This document shows, piece after piece, positions 1 to 9,800 of a stretch of DNA of 57,276 nucleotides. The translations under genes and the position numbers were made by a program. The stretch lies in contig NZ_JAIQXU010000031.1 of NCBI RefSeq assembly GCF_020166395.1, positions 1 to 57,276 of the forward strand, given 5' to 3'. The notes beneath the pieces were generated by a model. That model searched no databases. It was given only the letters and a program-made list of their open reading frames with translations, and was not told the origin of the DNA. This DNA comes from Deinococcus betulae. GTDB taxonomy: Bacteria > Deinococcota > Deinococci > Deinococcales > Deinococcaceae. Position 1 is the stretch's first letter; the number at the start of each line of letters is the position of its first letter.

Positions 1-515
1 GGACACCCGACTGCCGAAACAGGGCGAGGTCATGCATGGACCCGAAGGTAGTGGCGACGCACATGATCCTGCGTGTGGACACGTTGATCTCAAGGTGTGC
101 TGTGCCGCTGTACCAGCGGCGTTGCTTGCTGGTTGGCCGCTCACATGGGGTTTCAGCAGCATCCACTGCGATGATCTGGAAGACGTTCTCTTCCCGTTTC
201 AGGCTCTTGCAGCCAGGAAGTCGGAACTCCCCGCTCTGGATCAGCGCCGTTTCGACACGCTCCACCGTGCAGCGCACGGTGGTTTCGTGGATGTTCCAAT
301 CGTGCGAAGGTGCGGTATTCCTGCAAGAATTCGAGGGTGAGGAGGAGCTGTTCACACGCGCTGAGGGCCGCGGGTCGACCGGGCTTTTCCTTGAAGCGTT
401 CTCGCTGGCCCAGGACGATTTCCATCTCGGCGAAGGTTTCGGGGTAGATACTGGTGTGCCGCTTGAAGCGCGTGCGATTCAGCGGTCGGATGCGTTCCAG
501 ACGGTCGTGACTCAC
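1..515 (-). pseudogene. IS5-family (DDE_Tnp_4-like) transposase, truncated and frameshifted
   Basis: The minus strand reads a helix-turn-helix N-terminal part from a GTG at 515 (FAEMEIVLGQRERFK, then SACEQLLLTLEFLQEYRT). The family reading then jumps frame near position 300 and continues with WNIHETTVRCTVERVE, the first DDE aspartate in IIAVDAAETPCERP, and MHDLALFRQSG at the window edge. This order is typical of IS5-family transposases of the ISL2 type. The gene is cut by the left window end, so the second D and the E are not visible. The frame change lies at EYRT/FA, where a few bases appear to be missing relative to the usual family sequence, so I read it as decay rather than programmed frameshifting. 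Confidence 0.75.
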
Positions 516-556
516 TCATACAGCGTAACGGGGACTTTCGCAGGAGGTCCATTCAG

Positions 557-567
557 TTGCCAGAACC
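557..567. repeat. Solo IS6-like terminal repeat
   Basis: The 11-mer TTGCCAGAACC is identical to the right terminal repeat of the decayed IS6 element at 6635-6645, and its reverse complement opens that element at 5843. Here it stands alone between the IS5 fragment and the DUF1304 gene. It may be a leftover IS6 end or a coincidental part of the IS5 end. The rest of 516-608 holds no gene. Confidence 0.35.
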
Positions 568-608
568 GATCCAAGAAAATCCGCGCTCGCACGTTCACCA
601 GACGCATT

Positions 609-974
609 TTAATAATTAGAAAGAAAAAGGCATAGGAGAGCACCTAGCGCTGGAAGAGCTTGAACAAGGAGAATACGCCGAGAAACTGTTATAGCACCAT
701 AAACTCCAGCAACCACAACACAAGTCAGAAAGAAAGTCTGGAGTGGAAAGGCGAGGGCTGCTGGCGCTAGCAGAGACCAGACAAGGCCGACAACTAAAAA
801 TCCGTTGTAAAGTCCTTGATTCGCAGCCAGGCTACGTGTGGTCCGAGCTTCTTCGATGGTTATGTTAAAAGCTGCGCGTCCTCGAGGGGAAGTCCATAAA
901 AACATCTCTAAAATCACAATATAGATGTGTATTAAGACCACAAGGCTCGTGAGTAGTATGGAAATCAGTTGCAC
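609..974 (-). CDS. DUF1304 family small integral membrane protein
   Basis: 121 residues with four hydrophobic segments (about 5-25, 52-72, 77-95 and 100-120). The sequence has the family features of an N-terminal helix ending in LEMFLW, a central ARTTRSLAANQGLYNGFL stretch, and a C-terminal GALLCL helix. That pattern, with NQGLYNGFL, matches DUF1304 (PF06993), membrane proteins of unknown function. The start is GTG at 974, preceded by GGAGG nine bases upstream. The gene is visibly more AT-rich than the copper genes next to it, which hints at a separate origin. Nothing in the neighbourhood fixes a function. Confidence 0.85.
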   Translation of the reverse strand: MQLISILLTSLVVLIHIYIVILEMFLWTSPRGRAAFNITIEEARTTRSLAANQGLYNGFLVVGLVWSLLAPAALAFPLQTFFLTCVVVAGVYGAITVSRRILLVQALPALGALLCLFLSNY

Positions 975-1076
975 CTAGGTCATCCTCCGAAGATCAGACT
1001 TGTTATTCACAAGCATTGACTCTGTTGAGAGCGGAAATGGATGGGTCTTACGGTTTTACACCGCAATAGCCAATCT

Positions 1077-2498
1077 TTATCGTGTGTCCGGCGTAGGTCT
1101 GGAGGCCATCACCGTTAATCCAGCGAGACACATCTCGTCTTGAGATCCCTCCCCCCAGACGATGTATTTCGGCTGAGTGTCCCGTGTATTGTCCCAAGTA
1201 CAGCTGACGCGCAAGACATCACCTTTCTTCAAAGCGATCGGGGCCTCATACCAATACACGCCCTGCCAATGAAAATCCCAGCGCGAAATGTCCAGCAGCA
1301 CTTGTTCTTCTGGCGTTCCTGCATTCAGGACTAAACTTGCCGCTTGGCCCCGAGTATGGAGGTGAAGCGTCACACCAACCGCCAACACGTCCTGCTGCAC
1401 TGGGCGATCACAGGTCGAAGTCGCTGCCTCCGCTCGCTCGCTGGCGTAGTCACGCAGCGTTTGGCCACACAAGGCCAGGAGGCCGTCCACCCGGCGCTGT
1501 GCCTGCGGTCCATGCTGCTGGACCGCTCGGGCCACCACCACATCCCGCTGACACGACGGATCAGTTCGCGTGGCCGCGCATGGAATTTCTACAGGTGCCA
1601 CCACAGACAAGCTCTTGAGCGGCTTCAACTCCGCCTGGACTGGTGCGTACTGAACGGTCATGCGCGTGAGATCGGGCGCCCTCCCCGCCAAGGTGTTGTA
1701 GTGCACTTGCATCACCAAGAAGTTGCCCTTCTCTAATCGCCGACCTGTCCCACTGGGAAATACGGTGGCCTCTGCTCCCGGCACCCAAGCCCCAATGCCG
1801 AAGACCGTACCGAGTGCCGCGTCCAGGGCGTCGTCCGTACTGCCATGAGCACCATCCGACATCCCTCCCAGCAGGCCGGTTTCGGCCAAGGCATACATCA
1901 GGCGCTGGGTGTCGCCTCCAGCGTCCCCATACGCCTGAATCGCTTTTAAGGGATCGCTTCCTGCCTGCTGATACGCCTTCAGCAGTTTGAGCGTATGGAC
2001 GCCTTTAGCTTGCAGCTGGGGCAACACCCGCAGGAGGGACGGGCGAGCCTTGGATGGGTCAGCGCTGACCGTGTCCAGCCCAGTGCCCCCGAAGCACGGC
2101 CAACCCGGCTGCCCGTCCTGTCCGTCCTGAGACTGTGCTTGCGCAGCCTGAAGGGCGGTGACCTGGTTCACCACCACGTGATGGACAATCTCTGGATTCC
2201 CTGGTTTAACTTCAAATCCCTCAATGAAGCGGTCCGTGGTCAGACCAGGATTGAGTAGAAAGCAGCGGTAGTCATCCGTCAGGGTGCTTGAGGGCGTATA
2301 CGGTTGGCCCATGGCCAGGGTGGCGTCCGCCCGCACTTGTGGGGCCGTGGTTTTCACCGCTGGGGTCGTGGGTGAGAGTTGTGACGAAGGATGAGCCTGA
2401 TGGTCATGCGTGGGTTGATTCTCTCTGGGCGCTGTTTGCGCGAGGACCACACCGATGGCGGCGGCGCCCAGCAAGAAGAGGGTGACGGTCCGTTTCAT
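1077..2498 (-). CDS. Copper type II monooxygenase-like exported protein
   Basis: 473 residues with an N-terminal signal segment (residues 1-20) and a His-rich linker. The motif DDYRCF (75-80) followed by EIVHHVVV (HH at 106-107) resembles the N-terminal copper domain of the ascorbate-dependent monooxygenase (PHM/DBH) fold. A later VMQVHYN (about 262-268) and LHLHTRGQ (about 377) resemble the copper ligands of its second domain. Related bacterial proteins are exported and of unknown substrate. The start ATG overlaps the stop of the upstream cytochrome gene (ATGA), so the two are co-translated and the cytochrome may be its electron partner (inference). An oxidase function is not proven. Confidence 0.7.
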   Translation of the reverse strand: MKRTVTLFLLGAAAIGVVLAQTAPRENQPTHDHQAHPSSQLSPTTPAVKTTAPQVRADATLAMGQPYTPSSTLTDDYRCFLLNPGLTTDRFIEGFEVKPGNPEIVHHVVVNQVTALQAAQAQSQDGQDGQPGWPCFGGTGLDTVSADPSKARPSLLRVLPQLQAKGVHTLKLLKAYQQAGSDPLKAIQAYGDAGGDTQRLMYALAETGLLGGMSDGAHGSTDDALDAALGTVFGIGAWVPGAEATVFPSGTGRRLEKGNFLVMQVHYNTLAGRAPDLTRMTVQYAPVQAELKPLKSLSVVAPVEIPCAATRTDPSCQRDVVVARAVQQHGPQAQRRVDGLLALCGQTLRDYASERAEAATSTCDRPVQQDVLAVGVTLHLHTRGQAASLVLNAGTPEEQVLLDISRWDFHWQGVYWYEAPIALKKGDVLRVSCTWDNTRDTQPKYIVWGEGSQDEMCLAGLTVMASRPTPDTR

Positions 2499-2872
2499 GG
2501 TTTCCCTCCCTTGGGCGCCCCGGCTGCTGCCCAGGCGGCGAAGGTGGCAATCTCTTGGGTCGACAGTGAGCGGTCAAACTTCAGTCTCGGTGTCTTGCCC
2601 CCTGGCGGCCAGGGTGGCATGACCCGCTCGGCAGTGACATCGGCAATCAGATCGGCCAATGGGGCTGCTTGCTCATAGGTGCTTAGGGCGAAAGGCGCAA
2701 TCCCGCCAGCGCGGTGGCAGGAGCCACATTTAGCATCCAGCAAGGCCTTGACTTCACCCTGATAGGTGGGAGGCAAGCGAGATGAACTTGAGGGCACAGT
2801 TCTCGCAGTGGCCAGGACTGTGATGCTCAGCCCAGCGAACGCAGACAGCAACAGGAGAAAGGAGCGTTTCAT
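2495..2872 (-). CDS. Small c-type cytochrome
   Basis: 125 residues. Residues 1-23 form a signal peptide (MKRSFLLLLSAFAGLS...), and CGSCH (49-53) is a CXXCH haem c attachment site. Downstream MPPWPPGG supplies a plausible axial Met region, as in cytochromes fused or linked to bacterial copper monooxygenases. I chose ATG 2872 because it begins a clean signal peptide and has AAGG upstream; an in-frame start at 2941 would add an unlikely 23-residue leader. It overlaps the monooxygenase-like gene by 4 bases and diverges from the two-component pair, with a 75-bp shared promoter region. Confidence 0.85.
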   Translation of the reverse strand: MKRSFLLLLSAFAGLSITVLATARTVPSSSSRLPPTYQGEVKALLDAKCGSCHRAGGIAPFALSTYEQAAPLADLIADVTAERVMPPWPPGGKTPRLKFDRSLSTQEIATFAAWAAAGAPKGGKP

Positions 2873-2947
2873 CGTCACGACCTTAATCCGCACTTGTTGA
2901 GGAGTTGTGGAGCCTGTGTGCTGCTGGCCGCCGCAACCCACTAGGCT

Positions 2948-3604
2948 GTGATGGTGCGGGTACTACTCGTTGAGGATGATCCAGAGATCGCCCGGGCCGT
3001 GTGCGCTTACCTCCGCCGGGACGGTCACCTCGCGGTTCATGCGGATCACTTCGCAGCAGCGGAGGACGCCCTGCACCGAGAGCAGCCAGAACTCCTGATC
3101 CTTGACCTGCTGCTGCCCGGTGGGCATGGGTTTCAATTGCTTGATCACCTCGCCACGAGTTCCACTCGACCCGCAGTGATCATTCTGTCGGCCAGCGGCG
3201 ATGAGGCCACGCTAGTTACGGCTTTCCGGCTAGGGGCGGATGACTACGTCACCAAACCGTTTCGACCGGCGGAACTGATGGCCCGGGTGGGCGCCGTGGG
3301 CCGGCGCCTGGGCGCGCAGCACACAGAACTCCAGGGGCCAAATGGCATCTGCGTGGATCTGCGCACGCGCCGTGTTCAGCGGGCAGGGCACATCCTGGAC
3401 CTCACGGCCGCCGAGTACGAGGTGTACGTGCGCTTGGTGGCGGAGAAGGGCGCACCGGTCTCACGTGAACGTCTGGCGACGGCCTTGGGGCTGGCTGGAG
3501 AACGGGCGGTGGATTCGCATATCCACAATCTCCGACGAAAACTGGGCGAATCGCACGGGATTCGCACGGTGTTTGGGCTGGGCTACCGTGTTGAGGTCGG
3601 ATGA
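2948..3604 (+). CDS. OmpR/PhoB-family response regulator
   Basis: About 218 residues: a receiver domain (1-115) with acidic residues E9, D10 and D11, phosphoacceptor D53 in LILDLLLPG and K103 in VTKPF; then a winged-helix DNA-binding domain (about 130-218) ending in DSHIHNLRRKLGE and FGLGYRVE. The start is GTG 2948 or the next codon, ATG 2951. It overlaps the kinase by ATGA, so the pair is co-translated. It diverges from the cytochrome/copper monooxygenase pair, which makes those genes the simplest candidate targets (inference from position only). Confidence 0.93.
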   Translation: MMVRVLLVEDDPEIARAVCAYLRRDGHLAVHADHFAAAEDALHREQPELLILDLLLPGGHGFQLLDHLATSSTRPAVIILSASGDEATLVTAFRLGADDYVTKPFRPAELMARVGAVGRRLGAQHTELQGPNGICVDLRTRRVQRAGHILDLTAAEYEVYVRLVAEKGAPVSRERLATALGLAGERAVDSHIHNLRRKLGESHGIRTVFGLGYRVEVG

Positions 3605-4692
3605 GTATGCAGTCACACCTGACGTTTCGAGGCCGCGCCATTCGGTTGGCGGGGCAAATTGTGGGCTTGACGCTCCTCTTCCAGGGACTCGCCGTGGGGG
3701 TGGTGCTGGGGGGGATTTGGTATCTGGTAGGCCCCGAGCCCATTCAAGCCGGCCAACAGTTGGCCAGAACGGTTTTCGGACCTCACCCTCACCCAGTCCT
3801 CCAGGTCATGTTGCCCGTGTGCATCGGCGCTGGACTCTGTGCCTTAGGAGGGGCGTTGGTTTTAGCGTCTCGTTTGGCGGTCAGGACGGCAGCGCCTGTG
3901 CTTGAGGCGGCCTCGACGGTGCACCGCTTGGCCCAGGGCGACCTAAAGGCCCGAGCGCAACTGCTGGCGGGGTCAGACGGCGAATCGCGGCAACTCTTGA
4001 ACCAACTCAATCATTTGGGCGCCTCGTTGGACCGTTTGGAAGGGGAACGCGCGTATGAGGCGGCGGCCGTGGCCCATGAGTTGCGCACTCCACTGACCGC
4101 TATGCAGGCCCGCCTGCACGCGCTTCTGGATGGCCTCTACCCACTGACGACGGTGGAGCTGCGGCCCCTAGTGACGCAACTGGATCTGCTCACGGCGCTG
4201 GCTAACGACCTACGAACCTTGACCTTGGCCGACGCGGGCCAACTTGCGTTGCAAAAGGACGAGGTGGATCTCAATGAGCTGCTGACGGATGTCGTGGCGG
4301 CCGTGCAGCCATTGGCACAAGTGAAGGGAGTGACCGTCCTACTCAGACCTGGCCCTGAGCGTACGGGTCGGGTGGATGTGCGCTATTTGCGCATGGCCCT
4401 GGGCAATGTACTAGACAATGCAGTGCGGCATGCCCGGACGGAGGTGGTGGTCAGCGTGGACGCAGGCCGGATTGAGGTTCTGGATGATGGGCCTGGATTG
4501 ACGGCTGCAGAAGCGGCGCGAGTGGGAGAGCGCTTTTACCGTGCTGACCCGTCGCGGACACGCCAAACGGGCGGCAGTGGTTTAGGCTTGGCGGTGGTGC
4601 AAACCATCATGCGGGCGCATGGGGGGCACGTCACTGCAGAGGCAGGCCGCAGGGGACGGTTTATCCTGTGCTTCCAGGAGCTTCACCCATAG
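3601..4692 (+). CDS. Two-component sensor histidine kinase
   Basis: 363 residues with two transmembrane helices (about 14-40 and 62-88), a HAMP-like linker, HisKA with the phosphoacceptor in VAHELRTPL (H159), N-box NVLDNAVRHA, G1 box DDGPGL and G2 box GGSGLGLAVV. The periplasmic loop is only about 20 residues, so a large extracellular sensor domain is absent and a membrane or metal signal is plausible. Its start overlaps the stop of the response regulator. About 50 bases after its stop the first IS6 element begins. Confidence 0.93.
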   Translation: MSMQSHLTFRGRAIRLAGQIVGLTLLFQGLAVGVVLGGIWYLVGPEPIQAGQQLARTVFGPHPHPVLQVMLPVCIGAGLCALGGALVLASRLAVRTAAPVLEAASTVHRLAQGDLKARAQLLAGSDGESRQLLNQLNHLGASLDRLEGERAYEAAAVAHELRTPLTAMQARLHALLDGLYPLTTVELRPLVTQLDLLTALANDLRTLTLADAGQLALQKDEVDLNELLTDVVAAVQPLAQVKGVTVLLRPGPERTGRVDVRYLRMALGNVLDNAVRHARTEVVVSVDAGRIEVLDDGPGLTAAEAARVGERFYRADPSRTRQTGGSGLGLAVVQTIMRAHGGHVTAEAGRRGRFILCFQELHP

Positions 4693-4742
4693 CAGGCCAA
4701 CGCTCTCGTTCTTGACGGCGAGACCGCGCCTCATATGTCACT

Positions 4743-5553
4743 GGTTGTGGCAAGTTGTTGGGGTAGGGTGACGCAGTGCTGAGTGGTCAGAAGCTTCCCG
4801 GCTACCGATTCCCGCTTGAGGTCATTGGGTACGCCGTTTGGCTCTACCACCGCTTCACGCTGAGTTATCGGGACGTTGAGGAGCTCCTGCTGGAACGCGG
4901 GATCGCTGTCACCCGCGAGTCCATCCGCACCTGGTGCATCAAGTTCAGCGACCTGTTCGCTCAGGGCCTGCGCCACCGGGAACCCCGATGGGGTTCCCGG
5001 TGGCACCTTGACGAGATGCACATAGACGTCGGCGGCGTCACCCACTGGTTGTGGCGGGCCGTCGACGAACACGGTGTGATCTTGGACGTATTCCTTCAGC
5101 GTCATAGGGATACAGCAGCGGCCAGATCCTTCTTCACCCGGCTTCTGGGTGAGCAGGGCATCCCGGTCACGATCCACACAGACAAACTCTGGAGCTCTGG
5201 TGCAGCCCTTCGTGAACTTCCGGTGCTCTACGGTGTGGAGCATGTCCAGGTGGTCTCCGCGGCTCGCTGCAACAATCTCGTTGAGCAGTCCCATCGTCCC
5301 ACACGACGACACGAGCGCCAGCAACGCGGATTCAGATCACGGCGACGAGCACAGGGATTTCTCAACCTGCATGCTCGCATCACGAATCTGCACCATCCGG
5401 CCCGCTGCACCCTTCCCGCTCACCACCGTCGTCACCACCAGAGACGAGCATTCGTGCTTTGGCGCGACGTCGTGAGACAGGTGGCCTGAACTTCAGGCCA
5501 TCTGTCTCACCGAAGCTCTTTCATCGCTCCAACGGCAACAACTTGCCACAACC
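4743..5553 (+). mobile_element. IS6-family insertion sequence, copy 1 (811 bp)
   Basis: Perfect 18-bp inverted repeats GGTTGTGGCAAGTTGTTG at 4743-4760 and 5536-5553 enclose a complete transposase. The GGTT-TGGCAA form of the ends is like those of IS6/IS26/IS257 elements. The flanking 8-mers (atgtcact, ggttggcg) do not match, so there is no target duplication. A long hairpin (5472-5510) overlaps the transposase stop and could act as a terminator. The element at 12013-12823 has the same length and ends in opposite orientation. Confidence 0.92.
4776..5489 (+). CDS. IS6-family transposase
   Basis: 237 residues, full length for the family. An N-terminal helix-turn-helix region (about 20-60, RDVEELLLERGIAVTRESIR) precedes the catalytic core with D79 in HLDEMHI, D136 in IHTDKLWS and E170 in VEQSHRP. 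The 33-residue gap between the second D and the E gives the DD34E signature of IS6. ATG 4776 lies just inside the left repeat. The gene is apparently intact and could be active. Confidence 0.95.
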   Translation: MLSGQKLPGYRFPLEVIGYAVWLYHRFTLSYRDVEELLLERGIAVTRESIRTWCIKFSDLFAQGLRHREPRWGSRWHLDEMHIDVGGVTHWLWRAVDEHGVILDVFLQRHRDTAAARSFFTRLLGEQGIPVTIHTDKLWSSGAALRELPVLYGVEHVQVVSAARCNNLVEQSHRPTRRHERQQRGFRSRRRAQGFLNLHARITNLHHPARCTLPAHHRRHHQRRAFVLWRDVVRQVA

Positions 5554-5568
5554 GGTTGGCGGATAGAT

Positions 5569-5835
5569 ATGGCCGCCCCAGCCTTCCGGACCAACGGCCG
5601 TTTTCTGGCAAGTATTGGCCTGGAGGTGGCGTACGCAACGGCCCTCTCCACACCCGTACTCGTGAGCGTTCTGCAAGTCCTGAGTCAGACGGCGAGGACA
5701 ATTTCTCGGGACCTAGGGTACGCACAGGAGTGGCAGGCGGACGCAGAATTTTTTCTTCAGATTCTCAAAGGTATAGGCATGATTTCTGTACAGGCGGATT
5801 CGGATATCGGTAGTGACCTTATCGCTTATCAGTAG
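5569..5835 (+). other. Possible short open frame between two IS6 elements
   Basis: An 88-codon frame begins at ATG 5569, 16 bases after IS copy 1, and ends 8 bases before the next IS. I recognise no family and see no good ribosome binding site. It may be a fragment of a gene broken by the two insertions, or not a gene at all. Confidence 0.2.
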
Positions 5836-5842
5836 CTGGAAC

Positions 5843-6645
5843 GGTTCTGGCAATTTAACCTCGTCGTAATCGGAGTTACCCAAATGGCCGCCTGATTCTC
5901 AGGCAGCCAGCTTCATGGCGGCGATCCAGTGACGCTGCGCTGCGGACTGGTTGATTCGCCTGGTCGTTGAAGGGACGGTGGTTCGGGTCTGGCGGTGAAG
6001 ATTCGTGGTTCGAGCGTGCAACGCGAGAAATTCCTGAGCTCGCCGTCGTCGCTTGAACCCCAGTTGAGCGCGTTCCTGCTGCCGTGCCCTGCGGTGCGAC
6101 TGTTCGATCACGTTGTTGCATTGAGCGGTCGAAAGCACTTGGACGTGCTCCACAGCGTGGAGCACGGGAAGCGCTCTGATCGCTGCTCCGTAGCTCCGCA
6201 GCTTGTCCGTTTGAATCGCCATTGGGACGTCGTACTCCCGCAACAGGTGCGTGAAAAAGGACGTTGCGGCCTCGGTGTTCCGGTCTTCCTGAAGCAAGAT
6301 GTCCAGGATCTGACCGTGCTCATCCACGGCTCGCCACAACCAGTGCGTGACCCCACGAACGTTCACATGCACCTCGTCCAGATGCCAGCGAGAACCCCGG
6401 CGGGGTTCTCGCTGGCGCAGTTCTTCCGTCAAGAGTGGAGCGAACTTGATGTTCCACTGACGGAGCGTCTTGTGGCTGACGTGTATGCCTCGCTTTTGGA
6501 GTAGTTCCTGCACATCACGCTGGCTGAGGGGGAATCGATGATACAGCTACGGCACGTATCCGATCACGCTCAAGGGGTAACGGTGGCGATAAGGCTTCCA
6601 GTTAGTCACGGCTCATCACCCTATCGGGCTTAAGTTGCCAGAACC
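5843..6645 (-). mobile_element. Decayed IS6-family insertion sequence, copy 2 (about 803 bp)
   Basis: Inverted repeats GGTTCTGGCAA at 5843-5853 and, as reverse complement, at 6635-6645 bound a minus-strand IS6 transposase. The ends differ from copies 1 and 3 (TCTGG versus TGTGG), so this is a different IS type. Flanks show no 8-bp duplication. The transposase has an in-frame stop, so the element cannot move by itself. Confidence 0.8.
5899..6609 (-). pseudogene. IS6-family transposase with an in-frame stop
   Basis: The conserved reading begins near GTG 6609 (VTNWKPYRHRYPLSVIGY), meets a TAG at 6547-6549 where the family normally continues into WLYHRF, and then runs open to 5899. It carries WHLDEVHVNVRG, IQTDKLRSYG and VIEQSHRRAR, so D, D and E are all kept. 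Without the stop the length (about 236 codons) equals the other copies. The 204-residue frame left from 6513 lacks the DNA-binding N-terminus. Confidence 0.8.
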
Positions 6646-6807
6646 GTTGTCCGAAACGTCTTTGGACAGCTGAATCCTGAAGGTTGGCTTCCGTTGCGCC
6701 TTCATGCCATCAAAGCATTCGAAGCCCAGGAGGTCCACTCACGGTAGCCACCGCCAGTTCCTCCATGTCGCCGTCACTCCCCTGAAAGACAGTGCTGGCC
6801 GCTCAAC

Positions 6808-9800
6808 TTACTGGCCGGGTCTATCCTGACGGAAGAGGGCTTCAAGTTCAGTAACCGCTTCATCTCTGGGAAAGGCCAGAACGACCTTGCCACTGGTGCG
6901 CTGCGCTTCCGCCCACACCCAACCGCCGTGTCGGGCCAGAATGCGCCGCACCTGCACCAGCCCACTTCCCTCCAACACGGGCACTTCTTGATCGGTCCGT
7001 ACCGCCAGGTCGAACAGGGTGGCCGCCTCCTCCCCCGTCAGCCCGATCCCATCGTCCTCCACCGTGATATGAGTTTCACCCTCCACGTCACGACTCTCCA
7101 CAGTGACGTACTGCGCACCGCGTGTCTCACTCAACGTGAAGGTCATCAGCACCTCCAGCGCTTGCTTCAGGAGCGCCCGGTCCCCCCGCACAATGGGCAG
7201 CGGTCCCACATGCCAATGCAGCCGTTCTCCTCTTATGGTGGCCGACACCTCGGCCCGGACCGCCTCGAACAGTTCCCCCAGCGGCAGGAGGTCCTTCATG
7301 ACCTCCTGCTGTTCCAGCCGGGCGAGTTGCCGCAGATCCTGGGCGATCCCCTTCAGCCGCAGCACCTCGTCCTGCAGCCGCTCTGAATCCCTGGGCGACA
7401 GGCGCTCCACGCCCTCTGAGTCGGTGAACCCTTCCGCCAACAACAAGTGTCCCAGCCGCCGGGCTGGGGCTTCCAGGTTGTGGGCGGTACGAGTGATCAC
7501 GTTGCCCAGTTCCGCGTTTAGGTCGGCCAGGCGGCGCGTGCGCTCGGCCACTCGGACTTCCAGTCCTGTGTTCAGCGCCTGCAGGTCCTCCTGCGCCCAC
7601 TTAAGGGCATCCACATCCATGACCATCAGCACCTGTCCCGCGACCTGCCCTGCTGGGTCTCGCAGAGGCAGGGCCGAGACCAGGGTCCACAGCTGCGGGC
7701 CGTCATCAGAGGTGTACAGCATCTCGAGACCGGGCACAACCCGCTCCCCCCGGAGCGCCCGTGCACCGGGGAAGTTGTGCGGTTCAACGCGCCGGCCTTC
7801 ACCATCGAAGCCCACCCAGCGCGCCTGCCTCGCAGGGTCCCGCGAGGGAATCAGGCCCGTGGGCAAGAAGCGGCGCATCTCCTGGTTGTTCAACACCAGC
7901 TGGCCGGCCGTGTTGACGAAGCCAACGCCCACCGGCAGCACGTCGAAGATGGCGGCCAGGCGCTCTTCACTTAGGCGCAGGTCCTCTTCCGCACGTTTGC
8001 GTTCCGTGATGTCGTAAGACACGGCCAGCACCGCAGAGACGGTGCCCGTTTCCGTTCTGAGCGGCACCCCATGGGTGACGAAGGCGCGACCATGCGAAAT
8101 ATGCTCAAGCTCAAACCCTTCGCCGGTCAGCGCCTGCCGGTACAGCGCCTCCTGGCCCTCAAGCGGCGCAATTTGAGTGACGGTCTGACCCACGAGGTCG
8201 CCAGGCTGAAAGCCAGCGGCCGCCAACGCTTCGCCCTGCGCCAGCACATACCGCAGGTCGTGATCCACCACAAACACAGCGCTGCCCGGCAGGTGTTCAA
8301 TCAGCGCCCGCAGGCGGCTTTCCGATTCGGTGAGGGCCACCGCCGCACGGCCCCGTTCCACGGCAGCCCAGACCCGTTCGGCGGTTTCTTCTGCCAACCC
8401 CAGCTCAAACGGCGTCCAAGGCCTCGGTGTGGCTTGCGTGATAGCCAGAATGCCAACGGGCTGCCCGTTCTTGATGACTGGCACGTTGATGAACGAAATG
8501 ATGTCCAGCCCCAAACACACCTGCCTCAGCTCCTCATCTAACAGATCGGTGGTGTGGGTGTCCGCGACACTGAACGCACGACCCGCATCAATGATTGCCT
8601 TGAACATGGGAGCGTCGCTTAGGGGATAGACGCCCACCACTGAAAACACACCTTCCTTTGTGGCGTCTCGCCGGACGAGAGCGCTGTCATTCACAATCTC
8701 GCAGTAGTAGCAGCGGTCTGACCCAAAGAAGTCCAGGGTGCTGCGCGTGACCGCCCCTTGAATCTCCGTGGCATCTGAAAGAGGGCGCAGCGCGTCGCCG
8801 AGTGCGAGCATAAAGGCCTGACGCTGCTGATTCTCCCGCTCTCCCTCCTCAGCGAAATGAAGTGCCGTCACCTGGGTGACCTGGTGGATGATGGCGTACA
8901 CCTGACCAGCGGTGTCCAGCAGCGGCGCATTGATAGCCATCCACCAGTGTGACTCGAAGCCACCATCAGGCGTCACCATGTCGTACCGGACGCGTTCCAT
9001 CACATCGGTCTGTCGCGTCGCCAGGACACGGTCCAGGGAGTGGGCGAGTGCCACTGACCCGAGTGGACCCGGACGGGTCGTGTCGTCGGGAAACATCTCG
9101 AAGAGAGCGTGACCGATCAGCCCTTCACGGGTCTTGAGCGTTGCCGCCAGATAGGCGTCGTTGGCGGCGAGGATAGTGAATGGCGGCGTCGGTTCCAGCA
9201 GTATGAACGGCACTGGAGAGGCAGTGAACAGCATGTCATACCGCGCAGACTCGGCCCTCTCCCGCTCCTTTTCCCTGTGTTGGAAAAGGCCAACCTGCCG
9301 GCCCGCCAGCAGATCGGTGATCGTGGGGCCCAGCGCTTCCCACGGCTGCACCAGGTCAGCCGCGCTGGCGTCAACCACCGCGCGTGGCAGCTCTGCAGGG
9401 TCGGCCACGTCTGGCACCACGGTGGTGGCGCCTACGCCACGCAGGGTGCATGCACCTCGCACACCATCAGGTGCCGGCCCAGCCAGGATAACCGCCAGCA
9501 CGCGCGAACCGAAGCTCAGCGCGAGTGAGGCCAGCAACCGGTCGAGTGGGCAGTCCAGCGAGAGGTCGCCGGTGGGCGGCGTCACGGTGCAACGGCCATG
9601 TGGCCTCACTTCCAGGATCATCTGAGGCGGCGCAAGATAGAGGTGACCAGGTTGAAGAATGGTCCCCTCTTCCGCCTGGTGAGTAGGCCGTGGCGTGCAG
9701 CGGCTCAGGACCTCCTCGGCGCCCTTGCCCATCAGGGAAGCGCCAATGAGCACCGGCAGAGGCAGATCAACTGGGATGGCCGCGAGCAAGGCAACCAGCA

